DNA from: Pseudomonas palleroniana | GTDB taxonomy: Bacteria > Pseudomonadota > Gammaproteobacteria > Pseudomonadales > Pseudomonadaceae | Direction: 5' to 3' | Assembly: GCF_003031675.1 (NCBI RefSeq) | Contig: NZ_PYWX01000017.1 | Span: 1-64,000, forward strand | Length of the DNA: 64,000 bases | In this document: piece after piece, positions 43,976 through 53,808 of the stretch | How the letters are laid out: each line of letters starts with the position of its first letter | Position numbering within the stretch: position 1 is the stretch's first letter | Position numbers and translations under genes: made by a program | The notes under the pieces: model-generated | Database searches by the model: none | Told to the model about the DNA's origin: nothing | The model's input: only the letters and a program-made list of their open reading frames with translations

Positions 43976-46047
43976 ACCTGCGCCAAAGTTTCGCGTTCGC
44001 GCACGAAATCCGGCATCTGATCGCTGGGCAGCGCTTTGCTGAAATACCAGCCCTGGACAAACAATTCAGTGCCGGTGTTCAGGAAGGCCAACTGCTCGGC
44101 GGTCTCCACGCCCTCGACCACGACGCCCAGGTTCAGCGCCTCGCAGAAACGCAACATGCCGGTCAGCACCTGGGCCCCCTTGGGGTCGCGTTGGGCGACG
44201 ACAAAACTGCGATCGATCTTGATGAAGTCCACGGGAAACTGGTGCAGGTAACTCAACGCCGAAAACCCGGTACCAAAGTCATCGATATACACCTTGGCGC
44301 CTATCGATTGCAGTTTCTGGATGGTCTGGCGCGTGGCCTGGATATCACCGACCAATGCGTCTTCAGTAATTTCCACTGACACTCGCCCATGAGCCTGGGC
44401 AAGGATCTGCACCAGGCGATCACCATAGGCGGCGTGCGTCAGGGTCGAGCTGGAAATATTAATGGTCATCGGCAACTCGAAGCCAACCTTCTTCCATTGC
44501 TGATACTGGCGCACGGCCTGGGACGCCACCCAGACGTCCACATCCGGCATCAGCCGTGCCTGCGCCAGCCATTGCAGGAACTCCCAGGGGGAATGCACCA
44601 CGCCCTGGTTGTCGCGGGCACGCATCAAGGCTTCGCAACCGGTGCACAGGCCGGTACGGATGGAGACCTGGGGCTGGAACTCCAAGTAGAACTCGTAATC
44701 GCTGATCTGCTGAATCCGGCTGAACTCCACCGCCTGGCGCGCTGCGCTGCGATGGGACGCCAGCACGGGGTCCAGCTCCAGCAAGCGGCCTTTTTCCTCG
44801 AGGCCGCGAAAAGTCATGTCCAGCGACTTGAGGTACACCGTACCGCTTTCATTGGCCTGGCGATGCATTGCCCGCACATACGGCGCATACACCAGAGTGC
44901 CGAGCCCCAGCAGTGCCAGTTGCAACACCACCGCGCCGATGTCGCCATGGGTACTCAGGTAGGCATTGAGCAATACCGGTGCGGTCAACGGCACGCTGGC
45001 CACCGCCGGCGATACCCAGCCCATCTGCACCACCACCAGGGCCACCATGGCGTTGAGCGCAGGCGCCAGCAGGAAGGGGATGAACAGACGCGGGTTGAGG
45101 ATGATCGGCAATCCAAACAGCAGCACCTCGCTGACGTTGAACAACGACAGCGGCAAACTGGCAATCGCCAGCAGGCGCACGGTGTGGCTCTTGGAAAACA
45201 GCAGGATCGCAAACAGCAGGCACAACGCCGCGCCCGAGCCGCCGATAAATGCGAAACACCCCAACAGCCCGCTGTTGAGCAGGTATCGGCTGGGCTCCCC
45301 CGCCGCCAGCGACGCACCGTTGAGCACTACGGCCTGGTCCAGGACATCGAACAGCGGCTGCATGGCATACACTCCGTGAATGCCGAAAAACCACAACAAC
45401 GAATTCATCATCGTGACGAACAACCCGCTGCCGTAGGGCGTTTGCAGCGCATCGAGCACCTGGGGCCCCTGGAGTTGCCCGACATAGGGAATCTGCAGCA
45501 AAGACGACAACACCAGCACCAATGACAGCGCCGTGATTGCACCCGGTAGCACCATGTTGATAGTGCCCTTGAGGTTGTGCCCCACCAGGTCCTCGTTGAC
45601 CAGGCGCGTCCAACGAAAGCGGTGCAACCAGGCGATGGCCGGCACATTGATCAACGGTGACGCAATCGCGATGAACAGCACGAAGGTCGCCGAAGCCCGG
45701 GGATAATCACTCAGCACGAACGTGGCCACTACCACATGGGCAAGGCACAGGAAAGCGACCGGCAGCTGTGGCAGGCGATACTGAATGGCCAGCATGTACC
45801 CGATGGATGCGGCCACCAACAAGGGGATAACCGAGCTGATCTGGTTGTGCACCCCCGATAGAAAGCCCACTACTTGTGAGCTGAACCCCAGCACACTGGC
45901 GCACTCGGACAGGATCAGGAAGCCGGCGGACACCAGCAGGCACGGCAGGATCCACAGCAACCCCTCACGAATCGCGCGCAATGAATCCGTACTGGCCAGG
46001 GCCGCCAGGCGCTGAGTAAGGAAAAGCTTGAACAGCGTTTGCGCCAT
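43972..46047 (-). CDS. PTS EIIC-like membrane domain fused to an EAL phosphodiesterase
   Basis: A 691-residue membrane protein. Residues 1-390 contain about ten membrane helices in the order of the lactose/cellobiose-type PTS EIIC domain, with FFGIHGVYAMQPLFD near 232 and GGSGAALCLLF near 285. Residues 435-685 form a complete EAL domain: GCEALMRARD (the EAL motif) near 488, VSVEITEDALV near 563, IDDFGTGFSALSYLHQFP near 588 and VVVEGVETAEQ near 650, so c-di-GMP hydrolysis is expected. No EIIA or EIIB domain is visible. It probably senses a sugar or oligosaccharide and lowers c-di-GMP in response (inference). It is divergent from the small membrane gene at 46339. Confidence 0.9.
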   Translation of the reverse strand: MAQTLFKLFLTQRLAALASTDSLRAIREGLLWILPCLLVSAGFLILSECASVLGFSSQVVGFLSGVHNQISSVIPLLVAASIGYMLAIQYRLPQLPVAFLCLAHVVVATFVLSDYPRASATFVLFIAIASPLINVPAIAWLHRFRWTRLVNEDLVGHNLKGTINMVLPGAITALSLVLVLSSLLQIPYVGQLQGPQVLDALQTPYGSGLFVTMMNSLLWFFGIHGVYAMQPLFDVLDQAVVLNGASLAAGEPSRYLLNSGLLGCFAFIGGSGAALCLLFAILLFSKSHTVRLLAIASLPLSLFNVSEVLLFGLPIILNPRLFIPFLLAPALNAMVALVVVQMGWVSPAVASVPLTAPVLLNAYLSTHGDIGAVVLQLALLGLGTLVYAPYVRAMHRQANESGTVYLKSLDMTFRGLEEKGRLLELDPVLASHRSAARQAVEFSRIQQISDYEFYLEFQPQVSIRTGLCTGCEALMRARDNQGVVHSPWEFLQWLAQARLMPDVDVWVASQAVRQYQQWKKVGFELPMTINISSSTLTHAAYGDRLVQILAQAHGRVSVEITEDALVGDIQATRQTIQKLQSIGAKVYIDDFGTGFSALSYLHQFPVDFIKIDRSFVVAQRDPKGAQVLTGMLRFCEALNLGVVVEGVETAEQLAFLNTGTELFVQGWYFSKALPSDQMPDFVRERETLAQV

Positions 46048-46338
46048 GACCCGTCCCTCTGCCTGTGACTCGCTGCAACGCTACACGTCCTGATGGCGGA
46101 AGCGAAAGCCTTTTGCCACTTATCCAGGGGCATTTTGGCGGTGGAAGCCCATCAGTTACGCCAATTTCCAGATGAATAATAGGAACTTTCCGACATAACC
46201 TGCTCCCTAAACTGATCTGAGTCGGTATCATCCGCGCCGTTCTGCGCATTAATGGATGTTGCAGACCGGATGAAAACCGGGCTACCCACTCAAGGATGTT
46301 GTCTGGAACGGAAGCAGGCACTCAGGAGAAGTTTTACC

Positions 46339-46617
46339 ATGCAAGACAAACGCCCAAACCCTATGCGCCCGATCTTTGTCACCATGGTGCTGTGGCTGTG
46401 CAGCGTAGCGTTGCTGTTCATCATCAAAAACGTCATTGAAATCTTTACCGGCCCAGTCGCTGAAACCTGGATAGACCTGACCCTGGTGCTCACGGCCTAC
46501 CTGATGTTTTTCCTGCTGGCGCCCTTGCAAAACTGGATACGCCGCAAGGCCCAGAAACGCGCTCGACGTCATCTCAGCCGGCCCTCCCCTGATATCGAGC
46601 CGCGTCGTTCTCACTAA
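46339..46617 (+). CDS. Small inner-membrane protein, unknown
   Basis: A 92-residue protein with two membrane helices (roughly residues 13-33 and 48-67) and a strongly basic C-terminal tail (RRKAQKRARRHLSR). AGGAG lies about 12 bases before the chosen ATG. A longer frame from 46252 lacks a signal. It is between the EIIC-EAL gene and the end of the T6SS operon, so it is transcribed alone. The intergenic 46048-46338 has no other gene. Family not recognised. Confidence 0.72.
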   Translation: MQDKRPNPMRPIFVTMVLWLCSVALLFIIKNVIEIFTGPVAETWIDLTLVLTAYLMFFLLAPLQNWIRRKAQKRARRHLSRPSPDIEPRRSH

Positions 46618-46669
46618 GGGGCCCCCTCTTGTCAGCCCAGTTGTATGACGTGACCGTTTGCCCCCTACC

Positions 46670-47512
46670 CTAGAGGCACCAGCAAGACCGCCTGCGGCCG
46701 AAGGCCTCGCGCAACTCAGCTGCCGTCACACTGCGCCGCTCGGGGCTCGTAGCCAACGCACAGCGCAGTGCAGGCCAGCAATGCCCAGGCAGTTGCCTGG
46801 GCCGGGTCAGCTTGGCGATGCAGCTGCGCTCACCCAGACGTTGGCCATGGGCCAGTTCATACAACACGCACGCGACACCGTACACATCGGCAGCAGCCGT
46901 CAACGCGCCACCGGCCAGCAGCTCCGGGGCCGCGTACGCGGGCGTCCAGGCGTTGAAACGGTCGCGGCTGAGACTCGGCAAACCCGCCTTCGCCCATGCC
47001 GGCGTATAACCCAGGCCAAAATCGAATAAACGCACCCCGTCTTCACCGACCATGACATTGGCCGGTTTCACATCCCCATGCAGTATGTTTTGCTGATGGA
47101 TATAGACCAGCGCATCCAGCAACTGGATGGCCAAGGGTTGCAGCTCCCGCCAGGGCAAACCCTGCGGGCATTCCAGCAACAACCGATCCAGGGTCATGCC
47201 GTGCAGCCACTCCATGGTAAAGAACGCGACCTGGCTGTGGGTGTCGACCTCGAACGAAAACATGCGCACCACACGGTCGTGACGCAGGCTGCGTGTCAAC
47301 GCAAACTCGCTGAACAACAGCACATGTGCATCGGGGCACGCCGAAAAAGTCTCATCCAGCCGCTTGAGCGCAACCCTGGAGCAGGGCTCACCAAACTGCT
47401 CGTGCAACAGGTCTCGTGCGCCATACACCACGCCCATCCCGCCCCGCCCCAACACGCGCTCAAGGTGATAGCGCCCCACGAGCAGGCCGGGAGGGGTCGA
47501 CGCGGCGTTCAA
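46670..47512 (-). CDS. stk1: T6SS-associated Ser/Thr protein kinase (Stk1/PpkA type)
   Basis: A 280-residue Hanks-type kinase without membrane segment. The glycine loop LGRGGMGVVYGARD starts near residue 19, the lysine is in VALKRLD near 48, the catalytic loop is HGDVKPANVMV near 145 (Gly replaces Arg of HRD), then FDFGLG near 163 and AYAAPELL near 190. It is the last gene of the T6SS operon, as stk1 is in the P. aeruginosa H2 locus. Its TTG start overlaps the phosphatase stop. FHA protein and T6SS assembly are the likely targets. Confidence 0.88.
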   Translation of the reverse strand: MNAASTPPGLLVGRYHLERVLGRGGMGVVYGARDLLHEQFGEPCSRVALKRLDETFSACPDAHVLLFSEFALTRSLRHDRVVRMFSFEVDTHSQVAFFTMEWLHGMTLDRLLLECPQGLPWRELQPLAIQLLDALVYIHQQNILHGDVKPANVMVGEDGVRLFDFGLGYTPAWAKAGLPSLSRDRFNAWTPAYAAPELLAGGALTAAADVYGVACVLYELAHGQRLGERSCIAKLTRPRQLPGHCWPALRCALATSPERRSVTAAELREAFGRRRSCWCL

Positions 47513-48240
47513 GATTGCACCACGACAGCGGTCAGGTCATCCGCCGTTGGCCGGCACGACGCCCTGGCAAACAAGTGGTCCACCGCCTGCCGGGGTGCCC
47601 CCAGGCTCAACGCACATCCCAGGTCACCATGGCTGAGTGCCTGGTACAGACCGTCGCTGCACAATAAAAATACATCGCCTGGGCGGGTGCTGAGTTCCAG
47701 CACCTCAAGCTGCAACCGCGAACGCGCGCCCACGGCGCGGGTCAAGGCCCTGGCATCGGGGTGAGCCTGGGCTTGCGCCACGCTCAACAGGCGCTCATCC
47801 ATCAGGCGCTGCGCCAGGGAATGGTCCCTCGACAACTGGTAAAGACTCTTATCGCGCCACAGATAACAGCGACTGTCACCCGCCCAGATACAGGCCGCAC
47901 GCCCGTGCTCAAGCAACAGTGCAACCACGGTGCTGCCCATCATGACGTCGCCGCCCGTGGCGGGCGCCATTCGCACATCGCCCAACCGTTGATTGACGTC
48001 TTGCAAACGTTGGCGAAGCGCGCCAACCCGTCGGTCAAGGTCACCCTCGGCCGACATTGCCGCCAGGCTGCTGACCACCCACTGGCTGGCGACCTCGCCA
48101 TGGCGATAGCCGCCCATGCCATCCGCCACAGCCCAGCAGCCTCGCTGCGGGCAGTCCAGGAAGGCGTCCTCATTGCGGGCTCGCGCTCGCCCTTGCTGCG
48201 AACGCCCGGCACTGCGCCATTGATGCTGGCCGCAGCTCAT
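47509..48240 (-). CDS. stp1: T6SS-associated PP2C phosphatase (Stp1/PppA type)
   Basis: A 243-residue PPM-family phosphatase that would reverse the neighbouring kinase. Metal-site motifs are visible: RARNEDAFLD near residues 20-29, VADGMGGYRHGEVAS near 38, WAGDSRCYLW near 123, LLCSDGLYQAL near 193 and DDLTAVVV at the C-terminus. Length is the usual minimal PP2C. The ATG overlaps the tssM stop by four bases and its stop overlaps the kinase start, so both are coupled to tssM. Confidence 0.92.
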   Translation of the reverse strand: MSCGQHQWRSAGRSQQGRARARNEDAFLDCPQRGCWAVADGMGGYRHGEVASQWVVSSLAAMSAEGDLDRRVGALRQRLQDVNQRLGDVRMAPATGGDVMMGSTVVALLLEHGRAACIWAGDSRCYLWRDKSLYQLSRDHSLAQRLMDERLLSVAQAQAHPDARALTRAVGARSRLQLEVLELSTRPGDVFLLCSDGLYQALSHGDLGCALSLGAPRQAVDHLFARASCRPTADDLTAVVVQS

Positions 48241-51200
48241 AGCTGCTCCGGTAATCGGAAAGTGCGCCAGGTATCGATTTCAAACGGCCCGGGCGTACGT
48301 TGACTGGTCAGCAAGAAGTTGGCGCGCAAGCCGGCCAGGTTCGCCTTGAACAACTGGGCGTTGCGCCCACTGGCAGGCTCTTTCTGCAACAAGTCAAACA
48401 ACCTGAACAACGACCAGGCCCCGGCACTTTTTTCAAGGCCCAATGGCCGTTGCCCAGCGCCTCGTTCCAGAACCAGGCTGCTGCGACCGTTATCCGCGTC
48501 GCTCGGCCAATGGAACATCATGGGCAGGATCGGCCCGTGGCGGTACTCCAACTGCTTGTCGCCAACCCGCAGGATCGCCCGGCTGACCGACTGGTCCAGG
48601 CTATAGGGCGCCAGGGTAAACCGGACTGACAGCTCTCCCTGCTCCTCAGTGAAAAAACCGCGACGGATCACCTGGGCTTTCGTCAGTTGGTCCAACAGAA
48701 AGCGTGAGACCGGTAAGTTTTGCCCATCCATGCCCCGTAACCGGTAGCGGTTGCCGTCGGCACTGACGAAGGGTCGCAGGTAACCTTCATAAAAACGCAC
48801 CAGAACGCCCTGAGGCTTGAAAAACTCATGAAAGTCGTTGAGGGCCACATCGCTGGTTGCATGGGCGTTGAACGGGTAACGCTGGCGAATCGCCCTGGCA
48901 TAGAGTGGGTGCACGTCGCTCTGGTAGCGCTGGTTGACATGCGTATAGGCCTGTTCCAGCAAGTGACGCCAACTGTCATCCGCGATGCCCTCGACCCAGC
49001 CCGCCAACGGCAGCGGCAAACGGGCGGCTGCATCACGCAGCGTACCCAGTACATCCGGTTGCCCCTCCATGCGCCGCTTGACCCTGAGGAAGGCCGCTTG
49101 CTCCGGTGAGCTGTCTCGGTTGAGGGCCGCCAATTGCAGATGCAATTCGTCCAGCAAGCGCGATGCCTGAGTCAATTGCGCGCCTGGGTTTTCCTGCTCA
49201 TCGAGCAATTGATGCAAGGGTTCAAAACGCCGTTGCAACGCCCGCCGCCCGGCGTCGGGAAACATCGCCTGCGCTGCCGCCGCCGAGGTCAAGGGGCCCA
49301 GCTCACCGGTTTGCTGGGCCACTTTGCCCAGAAGCTCATGCCCCGCCAGCAAACGGGTGTTTTCACGCAGTTGCAGCAACAGTTGGATCAGCGGGGATTG
49401 AGCGGAGGTCAGGTCCGCCAGCTGCTCGGCGTCCTGGCGCAGATTGTCGGTCGGCAGCAGCCTGAGTCGGCCCAGAGCGGCAGCCCAGACATCGGCATAC
49501 TCACTGAAGTAGCGTTGCTGCAATTGGACCATCAACCGACGCAAATCCATGGCACCCAGATCAGTGCCCTCCCCCAATACCCAGTTGTCCTGTGCGATAG
49601 CATTCACCAGTCGCGGCCCCTGGGCCTCGAAATACTGCACATACTTTTTTGTATAGAAACCCGGAATCGGTGGGTCGATGGCGGCGAATACCTTGCCCTC
49701 GGCCAGGCGCAGCGGTTCAAGGTGGCGCGACTGCTCGCGCAGCACGCGATAAATCCCCTCCGCCAACGACTCGCCTCGCAGCTCTGCACGTGCCTGCGCC
49801 ACCAACTCCTCGTTGAGATGCGCCGTGAACGGCTGTTCAAGCAAGCGCACCCAGTGCTGATTCAAGCGCGCCTGCACCGAAGCGTTGCCGGCAAAACCGG
49901 CGGCCCAATGGCCCGCCACCTGTTGCGCCAGCCAGCGGGTATCGCGCCGCTCGCGCAGGTTGAGCATCAGGTAAGCGCGCAGGTTTTCCACCAGGCGCTC
50001 CCGATCCCCAAGGCTGGCGCGTACCTGGTCTTCAAGCAGCGCCGTGACGTGGGCCAGGAGCCGCTGGTGCAACGCCTGCTCATAGGCTCGAACCAGGAGC
50101 GGGCGACTCAACTCGCCCTGATACAAACCTGCTCGCTCCACCAGCCGGGTGCCTGCCACATCCGGGAAAACCTGGGTTGCCGACAGGTGCGCATCCAACA
50201 CAGCCACAAGATTCAAGGCTGCATCGCCACCCTGCGGGACGCTCGAAACTGAAGTTGCCAATGCCGCTATCTGAGCCAGGCGTTGCTGGTTCAGCGAATA
50301 GCTGTACATCCACAGCCCCCCGACCCCACAGATCACCAGCGCTGCTGCCAATGCCTGCAGACCCTGACGCCGCCGTATGCGCTGTTGCTCGTGGGCCTGC
50401 AAACCGGCGAGGTCGGCTTCGGCGAATATCACCCGGCTGAACAGGCCTTGGACAAAGTGGTTGCGCCTGCCATTGGCGCAGGTCAAGTAGAACCCTCGCA
50501 GACCATTGACGCGCTGATAGCGATGAGCGGAAAAAGCCAGCTCGATGAACAGGCAAAGGCGCTCGCCCAGGCGCGCAACCTGCTGCGGGAAACCCAGCAT
50601 TTGGCCACGACGGTCGGCATTACGCTCCTGATGCAATCGAGCGATCAGTTGATCATTCAAACGTTGCAGCAACTGCTCGAACGCCAGGTGAACCTGAGCG
50701 ACTTCAATACCCGTTTTGCCAGGCTCAAGTGGCTGGCCAAGCAAGCTATCGGCAGCTTCTCCCAGGGGCGAGTCGAAGAACTCAGCAAACCCCGGCAGCC
50801 GATCAGCCTGGGTCAATACCAGATAAATCGGCACATCCACATGCAGCACCTGCTGGATTTCCTGCAAACGTGAATGCACGGCTCGTGCATGCTGCTCCAG
50901 ATCATGCTCACTGTCGATCGTCAGCCGCTCTACCGAAAGCGTCACCACCACGCCGTTGAGCGGCCGCGCACGGCGCCGCCACTTGAGCAGGCGCAGCAGC
51001 GCTGTCCAACCGGTCGCATCGACTGAAACGTCAGGCTGTAACAGGTAACGCCCCGGCGTATCGATGAGCACGCCTTCGTCGGCGAAGTACCAGTCACAGT
51101 GAACGCCGCCGCTCGTCGGCGTCCCCCCCGCCTGGTCGAACGGCGACGGCAAGCCGGCGGCGGCCAACAGCTGCGTCTTGCCACTGCCGCGCTCACCGAT

Positions 51201-51596
51201 CAACAGATACCAGGGCAAGTCACGGCGCCAACGCTGGTTATGCTCGCCATAGCGCCGGGACGTCTTCAACAACTGAACGGCCTGCTTGAACCGACCGCGT
51301 ACATGCCGGTGCTCCTCCTCGACCCATTTCAATGGCTGCCGGCGTGCCCGCCGCCCCGGTTTCGCGAGGCCGGCAACTTGGCCCCCGCCCGCCAGCGCCA
51401 TCGCAATGCCCCACAGCAGAAACAACACACTGATGCTGACCAGCCGGGCCGCCGAACCTTGCCAGAACCGATGATCGTCCACGGCCAATAACGGCCCGAT
51501 CCACCACACCACAGCAGCGCTGCACAGCACCAGTAAAAGGCTCCAGACCCAAACGGTGCCCAGCACAGCGCCCGCGCCCTTGAAGAATGCGTTCAT
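48237..51596 (-). CDS. tssM: T6SS membrane-complex protein TssM (IcmF)
   Basis: An 1119-residue inner-membrane protein of the T6SS envelope complex. Two N-terminal helices (about residues 12-30 and 48-66) precede a cytosolic NTPase-like domain with Walker A GERGSGKTQLLAAAG near 135. A third helix near 420 (ALAAALVICGVGGLWMYSYS) leads to the long periplasmic region with the IcmF-related and C-terminal beta domains that contact TssJ. GGGAG lies nine bases before the ATG. It follows tssL by 16 bases. Length is normal for TssM. Confidence 0.96.
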   Translation of the reverse strand: MNAFFKGAGAVLGTVWVWSLLLVLCSAAVVWWIGPLLAVDDHRFWQGSAARLVSISVLFLLWGIAMALAGGGQVAGLAKPGRRARRQPLKWVEEEHRHVRGRFKQAVQLLKTSRRYGEHNQRWRRDLPWYLLIGERGSGKTQLLAAAGLPSPFDQAGGTPTSGGVHCDWYFADEGVLIDTPGRYLLQPDVSVDATGWTALLRLLKWRRRARPLNGVVVTLSVERLTIDSEHDLEQHARAVHSRLQEIQQVLHVDVPIYLVLTQADRLPGFAEFFDSPLGEAADSLLGQPLEPGKTGIEVAQVHLAFEQLLQRLNDQLIARLHQERNADRRGQMLGFPQQVARLGERLCLFIELAFSAHRYQRVNGLRGFYLTCANGRRNHFVQGLFSRVIFAEADLAGLQAHEQQRIRRRQGLQALAAALVICGVGGLWMYSYSLNQQRLAQIAALATSVSSVPQGGDAALNLVAVLDAHLSATQVFPDVAGTRLVERAGLYQGELSRPLLVRAYEQALHQRLLAHVTALLEDQVRASLGDRERLVENLRAYLMLNLRERRDTRWLAQQVAGHWAAGFAGNASVQARLNQHWVRLLEQPFTAHLNEELVAQARAELRGESLAEGIYRVLREQSRHLEPLRLAEGKVFAAIDPPIPGFYTKKYVQYFEAQGPRLVNAIAQDNWVLGEGTDLGAMDLRRLMVQLQQRYFSEYADVWAAALGRLRLLPTDNLRQDAEQLADLTSAQSPLIQLLLQLRENTRLLAGHELLGKVAQQTGELGPLTSAAAAQAMFPDAGRRALQRRFEPLHQLLDEQENPGAQLTQASRLLDELHLQLAALNRDSSPEQAAFLRVKRRMEGQPDVLGTLRDAAARLPLPLAGWVEGIADDSWRHLLEQAYTHVNQRYQSDVHPLYARAIRQRYPFNAHATSDVALNDFHEFFKPQGVLVRFYEGYLRPFVSADGNRYRLRGMDGQNLPVSRFLLDQLTKAQVIRRGFFTEEQGELSVRFTLAPYSLDQSVSRAILRVGDKQLEYRHGPILPMMFHWPSDADNGRSSLVLERGAGQRPLGLEKSAGAWSLFRLFDLLQKEPASGRNAQLFKANLAGLRANFLLTSQRTPGPFEIDTWRTFRLPEQL

Positions 51597-51612
51597 TCAT
51601 CGCTCCCAGCGT

Positions 51613-52473
51613 TTACAAAGGCGTCTGGTTCAAATCCGACGCCGACAGTTGAAGGGGTTGCAGCGCATTCGCCCGCTCTTTGCCGAGCACCCAGGAAAAC
51701 CCGGTGTACATCACCAACAAACAGGCCAAGACAAAGGCCACAAACCACGGGACTGGGATCAGGCGTAACGGCCTGCGGCGACGCGACAAGTCCCTGGCAG
51801 GAAGCACAGGTTCCACCGGCAGATCGCCGCGCACTTGCCGGATCTGTCGATACAATCCATCGCGAATGGCTTCGAGTTGCAGCCCGCCTCGCTCCATGAC
51901 CCGATATTTGCCTTCAAACCCCAAACTCAGGCACAGGTAGATCAACTCCAGGACGGCCAGGTGTTTCACCGGGTCGCGAGACAATCGTTCCAGGAGTTGA
52001 AAGACCTTTTCGCCGCCGAAGGTTTCATGGTGAAAACGGCTTAACAGGCTCATCTTCGACCAGTCGCTTCTGGCCCCCCACGGGGTGGTGACGACGGCTT
52101 CATCAATGACACTGCACAATACGTAGCGCGCCGACATGACCTGGCTGCTCTCGATGCCGCTCTGCAAGCTGCGGGCTTCGAATTGAGTGACCGCCGACAA
52201 TAACCGGTCGTTGATCGTATCCAGTTGCTCACGTGCGGAGCAGCCCTTGAGTTGGACCAACTCCGACAACAGCTCCCAGGCCGCCGTCACCAGGGGGTTG
52301 AGGCCCACCTTGAAACGCTGCGCCCCCAACAGATGGCCCGCATAAATCATCCGGTCTTCCAACTGCTCATAACGCGGCGGCGCTGGAAAGTCGGTCATCG
52401 GCCCCTGTGCCGGTCCGCGACCTTCATGGTCAAGCAGCACGGTCTTTTCGTCCTGCGGGTAGTCACTGTCCAT
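51613..52473 (-). CDS. tssL: T6SS membrane-complex protein TssL (DotU)
   Basis: A 286-residue protein with the cytosolic DotU domain (residues about 35-225, including YVLCSVIDEAVVTTPWG and FHHETFGGEKVFQLLERL) and a C-terminal membrane helix (VPWFVAFVLACLLVMYTGFS). There is no C-terminal OmpA-like peptidoglycan-binding domain, so another protein must anchor the complex to the wall. ATG at 52473 is preferred, with AGGA ten bases upstream. A TTG at 52482 overlapping the tssK stop is possible. Confidence 0.95.
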   Translation of the reverse strand: MDSDYPQDEKTVLLDHEGRGPAQGPMTDFPAPPRYEQLEDRMIYAGHLLGAQRFKVGLNPLVTAAWELLSELVQLKGCSAREQLDTINDRLLSAVTQFEARSLQSGIESSQVMSARYVLCSVIDEAVVTTPWGARSDWSKMSLLSRFHHETFGGEKVFQLLERLSRDPVKHLAVLELIYLCLSLGFEGKYRVMERGGLQLEAIRDGLYRQIRQVRGDLPVEPVLPARDLSRRRRPLRLIPVPWFVAFVLACLLVMYTGFSWVLGKERANALQPLQLSASDLNQTPL

Positions 52474-52478
52474 AGCGT

Positions 52479-53807
52479 TCAATTCCTAATGGCCCAGAAG
52501 TTGAGTTCAATCCCGGCAAAATCCCCGCCTACATGGAAAGCGAAGCCACCTGACTGCTCCAGCTGCGCGATGTCGTGGGCATTCATATCGAGCATGAAAT
52601 AGGTCTTGCCGGCATGAAATGGAATCTGTCGCGGTGCCACAGGCAATGGCTTGACCTTGATGCCTGCCAGATGCAGGTTGACCAGCTCACGGATGCGTTC
52701 GACGGGGCCGACTTTCAGATGGGCCGGCAGCCGATTGCGCAGTTCCTCAGAGTCACATTGCGCAGTCGCCGCCAGGATGAATGTCGCAGTGCCGAGCAAT
52801 TTCAAGTCGCTCACCGGGCAGACCAACACCCCGTATTGACGTTGCTGCAACGTCAGCTCGACGGCGTGCTGTTCGAGCACGACCGACAACGCGGCACGCA
52901 CTTGCGCCATCAGGCCGCGGAAGCTGCCTGCCTGGTCAGCATGCTGGTAATGCACGTCCAGGTGGGCACGCTTGCTGTCGTAGGTGAACGTTGATAACTC
53001 ACCAAGCAACGACACCAGTGCCCGGAACAGCGTCTCAGGGCGCACCAAAGGCTGGCTCAAGTAATGACGCAACTCCAGCTCGGTACGATTGATCACTTGC
53101 AGCATCAGGAAATCGCCCACATGGCTTCCGGCTGCCGTACCCTCGCCGCACATCCGCGCAGCAATGGCATCCCCTCGACTGGCCAGCAGGCTGATGACCT
53201 CCCGCAGGCACGACGACACATACCCGCAGTCCTGCACAAAAATAAAGGCCGGCATGAACTCCCTGTCCAGGCTCAAACCACCTTCACCCGACGACACCAG
53301 TACCTGGGCGACCTTGAGTTTCACGAAGCCCGTATCGCTCTCCCCTTCGTCCAGCAGAAGGCGCAAATCGGGGCGTGCGCAGTTGATCCGGCAAGGGGAA
53401 CCCATGCCGGCGTTCGAATCCCCCACTTCGACTTCACAGGCGATATAGCGGGCCAGCACCTCGCTCTGGGACGGTTGACGGGTTTCAACCTGATTGCCGG
53501 TGGCCAGGGGGAGCGCCAGGTAAACCGCGTGTTTGCCCGAATCGGCAGGCACGTCCAGCACCAGAGGCTCCATGACTGCGCTCAGGTCGAAGAAGCTGCC
53601 ATCCGGCAAAACGCCACTGGCTTGGTTGAGCACCAGCTTGCCCAGGTTGAGGTACTGCTCATTGAGTTCCAGCGTCAGGAAGCCCCAGGCATCATTGCCC
53701 AACAAGCGCGTGCGGTTGAGTTGCTGCTGGTAATAGCGGTCGTTGTGCTGCAAGTGCTGCGGCCGTAACAGCATGCCTTCCTGCCAGATGACTTTGTGAA
53801 CCTGCAT
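52479..53807 (-). CDS. tssK: T6SS baseplate protein TssK
   Basis: A 442-residue baseplate adaptor linking the sheath to the TssJLM complex. The family N-terminus KVIWQEGMLLRPQHLQ is exact, and the ATG at 53807 is one base past the tssJ stop, which fixes the start. An upstream extension inside tssJ is rejected. The middle has the expected TssK conserved lines (LGNDAWGFLTLELN) and the C-terminus MNAHDIAQLEQSGGFAFHVGGDF. Length is normal. Confidence 0.96.
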   Translation of the reverse strand: MQVHKVIWQEGMLLRPQHLQHNDRYYQQQLNRTRLLGNDAWGFLTLELNEQYLNLGKLVLNQASGVLPDGSFFDLSAVMEPLVLDVPADSGKHAVYLALPLATGNQVETRQPSQSEVLARYIACEVEVGDSNAGMGSPCRINCARPDLRLLLDEGESDTGFVKLKVAQVLVSSGEGGLSLDREFMPAFIFVQDCGYVSSCLREVISLLASRGDAIAARMCGEGTAAGSHVGDFLMLQVINRTELELRHYLSQPLVRPETLFRALVSLLGELSTFTYDSKRAHLDVHYQHADQAGSFRGLMAQVRAALSVVLEQHAVELTLQQRQYGVLVCPVSDLKLLGTATFILAATAQCDSEELRNRLPAHLKVGPVERIRELVNLHLAGIKVKPLPVAPRQIPFHAGKTYFMLDMNAHDIAQLEQSGGFAFHVGGDFAGIELNFWAIRN

Positions 53808-53808
53808 G

